From Acetobacteraceae bacterium (GTDB lineage Bacteria; Pseudomonadota; Alphaproteobacteria; Acetobacterales; Acetobacteraceae), in NCBI GenBank assembly GCA_003164305.1, contig PLSZ01000565.1, positions 11,134 to 16,936 on the forward strand: a DNA stretch of 5,803 bases, written 5' to 3'. Below the pieces are notes generated by a model. That model ran no database searches, was not told where the DNA came from, and worked only from the letters and a program-made list of their open reading frames with translations. Of this stretch, positions 1 to 5,803 are shown piece by piece (the first letter of the stretch is position 1; each line of letters starts with the position of its first letter). Made by a program: the position numbers and the translations under genes.

Positions 1-614
1 GTCCGTGAAACTGGAATGGAGGGAAGCTGTCCGGTCGCCGCGGCCGGCGCGGGCGCTGAACGGCAGAGCAACGCCCCGGCGCACCCACCCAACACGATCG
101 CCGTGATCTGGCCGGCGGCGTTCGCGGTCAGGGTGACGATGGCCAGGGCGAACAGAGCGATGCTCGCTCGGGTTCGGTCGGGGCACAGGGTGGTGGCCAT
201 GCCCCATACCGCCTGCGCGACGATCGCGACCGCGACCAGCTTAAGGCCATGCAACACCGCGACGCCGAGCGGCCCATCCATGACATTCGCGGCGTAGGCG
301 AACAATACCATGACGATGGCCGACGGCAGGGTGAAGGCGGCCGACGCGGCGAGCCCTCCGAGCCAGCCGCCTCGCATCAAGCCCAGAGAAAAGACGACCT
401 GACTGCTGGCCGGACCGGGAAGGAACTGGCTGAGCGCGACGAGGTCCGCGAAAGAGGTTTCGTCCAGCCAGTGCCGTCGTTGCACGAACGCCTGCCGAAA
501 ATATCCAATATGGGCGACCGGTCCGCCGAACGAGGTCAGTCCGAGCTTCAGGAAGGCGATCAGGACCTCGCCAGGGGTGCCCGGTCGCGGGTCGCTGGTG
601 GACGTGGGTGTCAT
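1..614 (-). CDS. chrA: Chromate transporter ChrA, N-terminal half (partial, 3' end beyond window)
   Basis: This is an inner-membrane protein of the CHR family, which in characterised members exports chromate; here the substrate is inferred from family only. The reading frame stays open to the left edge and shows 204 residues, against roughly 390-450 for the two-domain family form, so this is the first CHR domain. Visible family signatures are FLKLGLTSFGGPVAHIGYF at residues 21-39 and the QFLPGPASSQ motif at 63-72. Hydrophobic segments follow at about 74-107, 116-138 and 151-184. The start is uncertain. ATG at 614 has AGGA 12 bases upstream, and an in-frame ATG at 626 adds four residues (MNSR) but sits directly against that AGGA. 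An in-frame stop lies just upstream of both. The gene follows the hydrolase on the same strand after about 120-130 bases. The family call is firm; the last residues before the edge are a low-complexity Ala/Pro stretch, probably an interdomain linker. Confidence 0.93.
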   Translation of the reverse strand, partial: MTPTSTSDPRPGTPGEVLIAFLKLGLTSFGGPVAHIGYFRQAFVQRRHWLDETSFADLVALSQFLPGPASSQVVFSLGLMRGGWLGGLAASAAFTLPSAIVMVLFAYAANVMDGPLGVAVLHGLKLVAVAIVAQAVWGMATTLCPDRTRASIALFALAIVTLTANAAGQITAIVLGGCAGALLCRSAPAPAAATGQLPSIPVSR

Positions 615-635
615 ACGGCTGTTCATTCCTGGTCG

Positions 636-647
636 CGCTCGCGAGCG
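636..647. promoter_or_regulatory. 12-base perfect palindrome just upstream of chrA
   Basis: CGCTCGCGAGCG is its own reverse complement and lies 10 to 22 bases upstream of the two possible chrA start codons. It could be a dimeric repressor site or a small RNA hairpin near the ribosome binding site. In GC-rich DNA such palindromes also arise by chance, and no regulator is encoded nearby, so the regulatory role is a guess. Confidence 0.2.
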
Positions 648-715
648 GCTGAGGTCGGACTACTTGTTTGGGGCGACATGACTGGCGCGAGGCGGCGGTC
701 CTGCCCAGGGTGGCC

Positions 716-744
716 ACGGCGATTGGTGTGCTCAACAGCGCCGT
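716..744 (-). terminator. Possible hairpin directly after the hydrolase stop codon
   Basis: Reading the minus strand, ACGGCG starts at the base after the hydrolase TGA and pairs with CGCCGT at 716-721. An inner TTG/CAA pair (733-735 with 723-725) closes a seven-base loop. There is no T-tract after the stem, so it is not a classic intrinsic terminator. It may slow or partly end transcription between the hydrolase and chrA, or protect the 3' end of the message. Confidence 0.25.
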
Positions 745-1575
745 TCATGGCTTTTCCGGTAGATCCCCGATTTTATCGCGCAAAAAAGCGTGAACCTTCG
801 TCGCGGCGTCCTGAGTGGCGGCGGGATCGTAACGCATGAAATGTCCCAGGTAACGATGCGGCGGTAGATCCGAGTCGAACGCGTGAGTCGCATCAGGATA
901 CACGATCAGGTCGATCGTCGCACCCGTGCCGGGTCCGCGGGTGATGCCGATATCGTTTTCATGCGTCAACAACTTGCGGCATGCATCCGGTGAACTCCAG
1001 TCGTCGTGCTCGCCGATCAGGATCAACGCGGGCGCCGTCAGATCGCCCGTGATGAACTGGCACGGCGGGTAATAAGCGATAGCAGCGCGGAACCGTGCCG
1101 GTTGTCCCTCCGCGAGTGGCGACCGATCGACCGCGGCCAACGTCGCGAGACCGCCCATGGAATAACCCATGACGGCGATACGGTCGCTCGCCACGAAGTC
1201 CCGCGCGGCCAGGAAGCGCAGCGCGGCGTAGGCATCGACGACCTCGGCCATGCTGCCGCCACCGCCCTGGCACATATTGGCATCGCCCAGACTGTCGAGC
1301 GCCAGGGCGACAAAGCCCCATGACTTCAATGTCGCCGCCGCCGTCGTGTCATGGGCGCCGAAGCCGGAGCACCAATGCAGCAAGACGACCGCCGGAAATC
1401 GTCCTGGGCCGTATGGCCGCGTCAGAAATCCGAGCAGCGGCGGCGTCGTTTCGCCACGTTGCGCGGGCGGGGTGGCACGATGCGGGGCTACCTGCACCAG
1501 TTCGTCGGCTCGCGCGTTGCCGTTGGCCAGGCCAATGACCAACGCGGTTGCCGCGAGCATGGGAAGCCGCTTCAT
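745..1575 (-). CDS. Exported dienelactone hydrolase-family alpha/beta hydrolase
   Basis: The product is a 276-residue serine hydrolase, probably acting on ester or lactone substrates in the periplasm; the substrate cannot be told from sequence. The N-terminus (MKRLP, then a hydrophobic stretch to about residue 18) ends in ARA at 21-23, a good signal peptidase I site. The fold then follows: strand and oxyanion region VVLLHWCSG at 63-71, nucleophile elbow GYSMGG at 137-142 with Ser139, an acid near GEHDDW at 188-193 (Asp191 or Asp192), and His231 in DATHAFD. Classical dienelactone hydrolases use Cys at the elbow; this one has Ser, as many periplasmic relatives do. Cysteines at 69, 102, 172 and 199 could form disulfides after export. 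The ATG at 1575 is chosen because it puts the signal peptide at the true N-terminus; an upstream GTG at 1602 would add nine residues in front of it. The ribosome binding site is weak (GGATGG four bases upstream). It is transcribed divergently from the amidohydrolase. Confidence 0.88.
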   Translation of the reverse strand: MKRLPMLAATALVIGLANGNARADELVQVAPHRATPPAQRGETTPPLLGFLTRPYGPGRFPAVVLLHWCSGFGAHDTTAAATLKSWGFVALALDSLGDANMCQGGGGSMAEVVDAYAALRFLAARDFVASDRIAVMGYSMGGLATLAAVDRSPLAEGQPARFRAAIAYYPPCQFITGDLTAPALILIGEHDDWSSPDACRKLLTHENDIGITRGPGTGATIDLIVYPDATHAFDSDLPPHRYLGHFMRYDPAATQDAATKVHAFLRDKIGDLPEKP

Positions 1576-1741
1576 GAAACCATCCGGACCTGATCTCCCC
1601 ACGGATCGGATACTCTTCTGGCGACAGAAACTCTATCGGCCGAGACAGGATGCCGATTTAATCGCGACCGGACGTTGACCCTCTGTCCAAACCGGTGCCC
1701 GAATGCAAGGGTTCGGTATCGATAGCCGGAGATGCGAGCCC
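1576..1741. promoter_or_regulatory. Divergent intergenic region between hydrolase and amidohydrolase
   Basis: This 166-base spacer must hold promoters for both flanking genes, which point away from each other. On the plus strand TTGACC at 1675-1680 is a good -35 hexamer, and about 18 bases on is a poor -10 (CCGAAT, 1699-1704). An inverted repeat overlaps that position: CCGAA at 1699-1703 and TTCGG at 1712-1716, eight bases apart, where a regulator could bind. GGAG at 1728-1731 is the ribosome binding site of the amidohydrolase. I see no convincing -35/-10 pair for the minus-strand hydrolase. The promoter and operator assignments are inference. Confidence 0.35.
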
Positions 1742-3196
1742 ATGCCGAACGGTACCCCACCTGTCACGTTGATCCGTTCCGCTGCCTTCGTTGTGGCGTG
1801 GGACGCGTCAGCGAAGAGCCACGTCTATCTCTCCGACGCCGACGTCGCGTTTCAAGGCGGCGCGGTGATTTTCGCGGGCGACCGGTATGCAGGTTCGGTT
1901 GACGAAACGATCGACGGGCGCGGGCTGATGGTGATGCCCGGACTTGTGAACATTCATTCGCACCCGTCCAGCGAACCGATGAACAAAGGGCTGATCGATG
2001 AGATCGGCTCGCCGGGATTTTACAATTCGTCGCTCTATGAATACCTGCCGATCTTTCGCGCCGACGCGGAGGCGGTGCCGTCCTGCGTGCGTGTCGCCCT
2101 GTCGGAATTGCTGCTTTCTGGAGTAACGACTCTCGCGGATTTGTCGATGGCGCATCCCGGCTGGCTCGATCTGCTGGCCGAGGCGGGGATGCGCGTGTGC
2201 ATCGCGCCGATGTTCCGCTCAGCGCGGTGGTTCACGAAGAATGGGCACCTCGTGGAATACGCCTGGGATGAGGCGGCGGGCGAGAAGGCGTTCGCCGAGG
2301 CGCTGACCCTGATCGATCGCGCCGAGCAACATCCGTCTGGGCTGCTGTTCGGGATGGTGACTCCGTCGCAGGTCGATACGTGCACGGAAGGGTTGTTGCG
2401 AGAGTCGTTCTCCGAGGCGAAGGCGCGGGGATTGTCATGGCAAATTCACGCGGCGCAGTCTGTGTCGGAATTTCATGAGATCGCGCGGCGGCACGGCTAC
2501 ACGCCGATCGGCTGGCTGGATCATCTTGGACTGCTATCGGAACGGTCGATTATCGGTCACGGGATTTTTCTGGACGATCATCCGTCAACCCCGTGGCATA
2601 CTGAGACCGATCTTCAGCGGTTGGCGGAAACCGGCACCACGGTGGCGCATTGCCCGACCGTGTTCGCGCGGCGCGGGATCACGCTGAAGGATTTCGGACG
2701 CTATCTGCGAGCGGGCGTCCGCATGGGTGTGGGGACCGATACGTACCCGCACAATATGCTGGATGAAATGCGGCTCGTTTCGTATCTGGCGCGAACCCAG
2801 GCGGGTAATCCTCGGACGATGACGAGCACGGATTTGTTCAACGCGGCGACGATCGGCGGGGCCCACGCTTTGGGGCGGGACGATATCGGGCGGATCGCTC
2901 CGGGGTGCCGCGCGGATCTGGTGCTGGTGGATGTGACGCATCCGATGATGCGGCCGCTGCACGATCCGGTGCGAAATTTGATTTTCGCCGCGGGAGACAG
3001 GGCGATCCGCGCGGTTTATGTGGATGGGAAGAAAGTTGTCGAGAACGGACGCGTTTTGACGATCGACTATCCCGCCGCGGCCGAGGCATTGCATGAGGCG
3101 CAGGCGCGGGTGAAGGCCAGGGTTCCGGAACTGGATTGGGGGCGCCGGTCGGCGGACACGATTTCGCCGCGGAGTTTTCCGGATGCCAGAGGTTAG
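1742..3196 (+). CDS. Amidohydrolase-family metal-dependent hydrolase (chlorohydrolase/cytosine deaminase-like)
   Basis: This 484-residue cytosolic enzyme belongs to the amidohydrolase superfamily branch that includes cytosine deaminase, S-adenosylhomocysteine deaminase and the triazine hydrolases. The layout is typical: an N-terminal beta segment (about 7-65), a TIM barrel with the metal site, and a returning C-terminal beta segment containing ADLVLVD (391-397) and VYVDGKKVVENG (425-436). Visible metal ligands are His72 and His74 in NIHSHP, His236 in WQIHAAQS, His273 in IGHGIF, and Asp333 in VGTDTYPHNM. A VAHCPT motif at 301-306 also fits the group. At the position three residues after His236, where relatives carry the catalytic Glu, this protein has Gln239. 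The substrate is therefore unclear, and deamination should not be assumed. ATG 1742 is chosen over the ATG at 1703, which would add 13 residues, because GGAG lies 10 bases upstream of 1742 and nothing similar precedes 1703. It stands alone on its strand and ends 34 bases from the convergent hisD. Confidence 0.88.
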   Translation: MPNGTPPVTLIRSAAFVVAWDASAKSHVYLSDADVAFQGGAVIFAGDRYAGSVDETIDGRGLMVMPGLVNIHSHPSSEPMNKGLIDEIGSPGFYNSSLYEYLPIFRADAEAVPSCVRVALSELLLSGVTTLADLSMAHPGWLDLLAEAGMRVCIAPMFRSARWFTKNGHLVEYAWDEAAGEKAFAEALTLIDRAEQHPSGLLFGMVTPSQVDTCTEGLLRESFSEAKARGLSWQIHAAQSVSEFHEIARRHGYTPIGWLDHLGLLSERSIIGHGIFLDDHPSTPWHTETDLQRLAETGTTVAHCPTVFARRGITLKDFGRYLRAGVRMGVGTDTYPHNMLDEMRLVSYLARTQAGNPRTMTSTDLFNAATIGGAHALGRDDIGRIAPGCRADLVLVDVTHPMMRPLHDPVRNLIFAAGDRAIRAVYVDGKKVVENGRVLTIDYPAAAEALHEAQARVKARVPELDWGRRSADTISPRSFPDARG

Positions 3197-3230
3197 CCGC
3201 CTACGCCGCACGTCACCGATGAGTGGCCGG

Positions 3231-4517
3231 TCAACCCAATCGCATCGCGACGGAACGGGCATGCGCGCCCAGTCCTTCGGCTTCGGCGAGGGTCACAGCC
3301 GCTGGGCCAATCTGGCGTAACGCCGCCTCATCGCCCGACATCCAGGTCGTGCGCTTGAGGAAATCGAACACAGACAGGCCCGAAGCAAATCGCGCGGTTC
3401 GTCCGGTCGGCAGCACGTGATTAGGGCCGGCCACGTAATCGCCGATCGCCTCCGGGCACCAGGCCCCCAGAAAGATCGCCCCGGCATGACGAATTCGGTC
3501 GAACAATGCCTCAGGTCCGATTCCCATCAGTTGCAGATGTTCCGGCGCGAGGCGATCGACGAGGCCGACGGCTTCCGACCAATCGCGTACCAGGATCGCC
3601 GCTCCGTGCGTGGCCCAACTCGCTCCGGCGATTGCCGCGCGGGCGAGCGTTGGAATTTCGGCGGCGACGGCGACGGTCACCGCGTCGGCGAAGGCCTCGC
3701 TGTCCGTGATCAGGATCGACTGCGCCGCCTCGTCATGCTCCGCCTGGGCCAGCAAATCGACCGCGACCCGGCGAGGATCGTTGTCGCCGGACGCGACAAT
3801 GACGACTTCCGACGGACCGGCGATGTTGTCGATGCCGACACGGCCGAACACCTGACGCTTGGCCTCGGCGACATAGGCGTTGCCGGGCCCGACAATGCGG
3901 TCAACCGGCGTCACGCTCTCGGTCCCATAAGCCAGAGCGGCCACCGCCTGGGCGCCTCCAACCCGGTAAATTTCGGACACTCCGGCGCGTCGCGCGGCCG
4001 CGAGGACCAGTGGGTTCAGCACGCCGTCCGGGGTTGGCACGCACATCGCGATCCGCCGCACGCCAGCCACGCGGGCGGGCATCGCGTTCATCAGGACGGA
4101 GGACGGATACGCGGCTTTGCCGCCGGGTACATACAAGCCAACGGAGTCCAGCGGCGTCCACCGCATACCAAGGGTCATGCCCGCGTCGTCGGTCAACTTC
4201 AGGTCCGCGGGCAACTGGGCCTGGTGGAATGCCTCTATTCGCCGCGCGGCGACGTCCAGCGCGCCGATCGCGTCGGGCGAGACGGACGCCGCGGCGCTTT
4301 CGATCTCCGCCGCGCCGATTCGCAATCGGTCTGGCGTCAATGTCAGGCGGTCGAACTTCGATGTGTATTCGATCAGCGCGATATCGCCTCGTTCCCGCAC
4401 ATCCGCGACGATCGTGGCGACCGCGCGGTCAACGGTTTCCGTCGTTTCGCGCGCCTGGTTCAGCAACGCGGTGAAATCGGCCTCAAAGCCGGGAGTTGCG
4501 GTGGAAAGCCGGATCAT
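3231..4517 (-). CDS. hisD: Histidinol dehydrogenase
   Basis: HisD performs the last two steps of histidine biosynthesis, oxidising L-histidinol through the aldehyde to L-histidine with two NAD+ and a zinc ion, as a cytosolic homodimer (EC 1.1.1.23). At 428 residues it is full length. Family motifs run in order: VGLYVPGGKAAYPSS (126-140), GGAQAVAALAYGT (187-199), VGPGN (209-213), GPSEVVI (234-240), AQAEHDEAAQ (257-266), APEHLQL (324-330), and a block from GDYVAGPNHVLPTG (359-372) to LSVFDF (381-386). Zinc ligands expected from the E. coli enzyme are present as Gln258, His261, Asp360 and His419. The catalytic pair Glu326-His327 is intact. The ATG at 4517 gives the usual N-terminus (MIRL) with a modest GGACGG nine bases upstream. 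It follows hisG by 109 bases on the same strand and is probably in the same transcript. No clear terminator is visible in the 34 bases before the convergent amidohydrolase. Confidence 0.98.
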   Translation of the reverse strand: MIRLSTATPGFEADFTALLNQARETTETVDRAVATIVADVRERGDIALIEYTSKFDRLTLTPDRLRIGAAEIESAAASVSPDAIGALDVAARRIEAFHQAQLPADLKLTDDAGMTLGMRWTPLDSVGLYVPGGKAAYPSSVLMNAMPARVAGVRRIAMCVPTPDGVLNPLVLAAARRAGVSEIYRVGGAQAVAALAYGTESVTPVDRIVGPGNAYVAEAKRQVFGRVGIDNIAGPSEVVIVASGDNDPRRVAVDLLAQAEHDEAAQSILITDSEAFADAVTVAVAAEIPTLARAAIAGASWATHGAAILVRDWSEAVGLVDRLAPEHLQLMGIGPEALFDRIRHAGAIFLGAWCPEAIGDYVAGPNHVLPTGRTARFASGLSVFDFLKRTTWMSGDEAALRQIGPAAVTLAEAEGLGAHARSVAMRLG

Positions 4518-4610
4518 GAAAACATGCCGTCCAGTTTCAGTTGCGCGACCGCGTGACGGGAGAGAAGGTCAGATCGGCCTTCCAGTGGACGTCTGGGTCG
4601 ATGGATAACC

Positions 4611-4632
4611 GGCTGACGGGCAATTGTCAGCC
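4611..4632 (-). other. Hairpin over the hisG stop codon, in the hisG-hisD gap
   Basis: GGCTGAC at 4611-4617 and GTCAGCC at 4626-4632 form a perfect seven-pair stem with an eight-base loop. The hisG stop codon (4627-4629) lies inside one arm. No run of T follows on the minus strand, so full termination is unlikely. Since the hisG-hisD gap is 109 bases, unusually long next to the 17-base trpS-hisG gap, the structure could set relative expression by partial termination, RNA processing or protection of the upstream message. The pairing is seen; the role is inferred. Confidence 0.35.
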
Positions 4633-5337
4633 TTGGCTCCCACCTTCTTCTCCAAGCGCCGCCCGCAGCCGCGCGATGAAGCCGCCGATCGCCTCGGGCC
4701 GGGTCTTCAGCGCGGTCCGGTTCACGATCAACCGGCTGGTGATCTGGGCGATCACCTCGGTCTCCACCAGCCCGTTCGCTTTCAACGTCGAGCCGGTCTG
4801 CACCAGATCGACGATCAGCCTGGACAGCCCAAGGCCAGGCGCCAGTTCCATCGCGCCGTTCAGGTGCACGACCTCGGCCTGAACGCCGCGGCTGGCGTAA
4901 TGGCGGCGCGCGACATTCGGATACTTTGTGGCGACACGCACCTGCGACCAGCGTGACGGGGCATCGGTCCCGGCGGTCTCCCGAGGTTCCGCGACCGATA
5001 TCCGGCACTTGCCGATGCCCAGATCGAGCGGCGCGTAAACCTCGGGGTAGTCAAATTCCATCAGGACGTCGGCGCCGCATATGCCGATTTGGGCGGCCCC
5101 GAAGGCGACGAAGGTCGCGACGTCGAAGGGACGGACGCGAACCACGTCCAGCGCCGGGTCGTTGGTTTCGAAGCGCAGCCGCCGGCTGTCTTCATCCTCG
5201 TAATCCGCCGCCGGAACGATGCCGGCCCGCGCCAGCAACGGTCCGCATTCGGACAGGATGCGGCCTTTCGGCAAGGCCAGGATCAGCGGCTGGTCGGTCT
5301 CGAACTCCAGCGAGCCGGCGGGAAAAGAGGCGGTCAT
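4627..5337 (-). CDS. hisG: ATP phosphoribosyltransferase, catalytic subunit (short form)
   Basis: HisG commits PRPP and ATP to histidine synthesis, making phosphoribosyl-ATP and pyrophosphate (EC 2.4.2.17) in the cytosol. Motifs are LALPKGRIL (20-28), GICGADVLMEFDYPEVYAPL (85-104), VATKYPNVARRHYASRG (135-151), LNGAMELAPGLG (159-170), and the PRPP-binding loop DLVQTGSTLKANGL (177-190). At 236 residues it ends soon after the two catalytic lobes and lacks the C-terminal ACT-like regulatory domain of the long form (about 290-300 residues). Short HisG proteins are known to work as a complex with HisZ, a histidyl-tRNA synthetase paralogue that gives activity and feedback control; no hisZ is in this window. 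The ATG at 5337 has a weak GGA about ten bases upstream and adds some 16 residues before the first core strand. It begins 17 bases after the trpS stop, so co-transcription with trpS is likely. Confidence 0.97.
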   Translation of the reverse strand: MTASFPAGSLEFETDQPLILALPKGRILSECGPLLARAGIVPAADYEDEDSRRLRFETNDPALDVVRVRPFDVATFVAFGAAQIGICGADVLMEFDYPEVYAPLDLGIGKCRISVAEPRETAGTDAPSRWSQVRVATKYPNVARRHYASRGVQAEVVHLNGAMELAPGLGLSRLIVDLVQTGSTLKANGLVETEVIAQITSRLIVNRTALKTRPEAIGGFIARLRAALGEEGGSQG

Positions 5338-5354
5338 CGGGTTTTCCGTACTAC

Positions 5355-5803
5355 TCAGGCGCGCAGGAAGCCAACGAGGTCTTCGGCCTTCGCCACGATG
5401 GGATCGGCGATCGCCGCCGCCCGTCTCGCGCCATCGCGCAACGTCGCGTCAATGGTGGCGGGGTCGGCCAACAATCGTTTTGTTTCCGCGGCGATTGGCG
5501 TCAGTTTCTCGATCAGCAGGGCGGTCAGGACGTCCTTGAAGGCACCGAAGCCTTTGCCGCCGTGTTCCCGCAGCACCTCGGCGGGGGTTTTGTCGTCCAG
5601 TTCGGCGTAAATCCCGACCAGGTTGCGCGCTTCGGGCCGGTTCGCCAGGCCGTCGGGCTCACTCGGGAGTGGCTCCGGGTCGGTTTTCGCGCGTCGTACC
5701 TTCAGTGCGATGGTGTCGGCGTCGTCGTTGAGATTGATGCGGCTCTGATCAGATGGATCGGATTTCGACATTTTCTTGGTGCCGTCGCGCAGGCTCATCA
5801 CCC
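5355..5803 (-). CDS. trpS: Tryptophanyl-tRNA synthetase, C-terminal part (partial, 5' end beyond window)
   Basis: TrpS charges tRNA-Trp with tryptophan using ATP (EC 6.1.1.2), a cytosolic class I synthetase. Only the last 148 residues are visible, against about 330-340 in the family. The frame is open to the right edge, beginning VMSLRDGT and running straight into the class I KMSKS loop (encoded at 5760-5774), which binds ATP during activation. The following [22 protein letters not shown] and the NLVGIYAEL segment match the alpha-helical C-terminal region that contacts the tRNA. No internal start should be called here: the GTG and ATG at the edge fall within the conserved core just before KMSKS. 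The gene is 17 bases upstream of hisG on the same strand and is likely the first visible member of this transcript. Confidence 0.97.
   Translation of the reverse strand, partial: VMSLRDGTKKMSKSDPSDQSRINLNDDADTIALKVRRAKTDPEPLPSEPDGLANRPEARNLVGIYAELDDKTPAEVLREHGGKGFGAFKDVLTALLIEKLTPIAAETKRLLADPATIDATLRDGARRAAAIADPIVAKAEDLVGFLRA

Noticed and set aside
241..735. A 164-residue minus-strand open frame overlapping chrA
   Set aside because: It is out of frame with the clear ChrA protein on the same strand, and its translation is Arg-rich with no family motif.
249..839. A 196-residue plus-strand open frame across chrA and the chrA-hydrolase gap
   Set aside because: It is antisense to chrA and the hydrolase 3' end, with compositionally biased translation and no domain.
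3197..3230. A bidirectional terminator between the convergent amidohydrolase and hisD
   Set aside because: Only short arms of about four bases pair in this 34-base gap and there is no T-tract on either strand, so no terminator can be supported.
2585..3262. A 225-residue minus-strand frame opposite the amidohydrolase 3' half
   Set aside because: It is antisense to well-conserved amidohydrolase sequence, and its Arg/Pro/His-rich translation is typical of a shadow frame.
3417..4556. A 379-residue open frame on the plus strand opposite hisD
   Set aside because: It lies almost wholly antisense to an intact hisD with all catalytic residues. Its translation is rich in Arg, Gly and Asp, as expected for a shadow frame in GC-rich DNA, and shows no recognisable domain.
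4514..5008. A 164-residue minus-strand frame running through hisG into the hisD start, ending in an ATGA overlap
   Set aside because: Most of it is a shadow of hisG in another frame and is Arg-rich. The ATGA overlap with hisD is probably chance. I also considered a small gene in the 4518-4626 gap but saw no good start with a ribosome binding site.
5799..5801. GTG near the right edge as a gene start
   Set aside because: The residues there belong to the conserved TrpS core directly before the KMSKS loop, so the real start lies outside the window.

Overview
The window is GC-rich, densely coded bacterial DNA with short intergenic gaps. The protein sequences (a trpS C-terminus, a short-form HisG, HisD, a ChrA N-terminal domain) read as alphaproteobacterial. 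The trpS-hisG-hisD order and the protein style suggest a Rhodospirillales or Acetobacteraceae-type organism. That placement is an inference from pattern recognition, not from a search.

Layout from left to right. Positions 1-614 (minus) hold the N-terminal half of a ChrA-type chromate transporter, cut by the left window edge. Positions 745-1575 (minus) encode an exported alpha/beta hydrolase of the dienelactone hydrolase family. Positions 1576-1741 are a divergent, promoter-bearing spacer. Positions 1742-3196 (plus) encode a metal-dependent amidohydrolase of the chlorohydrolase/cytosine deaminase type. It ends 34 bases from the convergent his block. Positions 3231-4517 (minus) are hisD, 4627-5337 (minus) hisG, and 5355-5803 (minus) the 3' end of trpS, cut by the right edge.

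The right-hand block (trpS, hisG, hisD) is probably co-transcribed leftwards. Its gaps are 17 and 109 bases, and the second gap carries a hairpin over the hisG stop. HisG and HisD catalyse the first step and the last two steps of histidine synthesis. HisG is the short form, so a HisZ regulatory partner must be encoded elsewhere. The left-hand genes (chrA, hydrolase, amidohydrolase) look like accessory functions for transport and small-molecule hydrolysis, with no obvious shared pathway.

No stretch over 300 bases lacks a gene. I see no tRNA or rRNA, CRISPR array, insertion sequence, phage gene or attachment site. Most of the window is ordinary. The most notable point is a glutamine where amidohydrolases of this type usually have the catalytic glutamate. 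I found no convincing evidence of a new multi-gene system.
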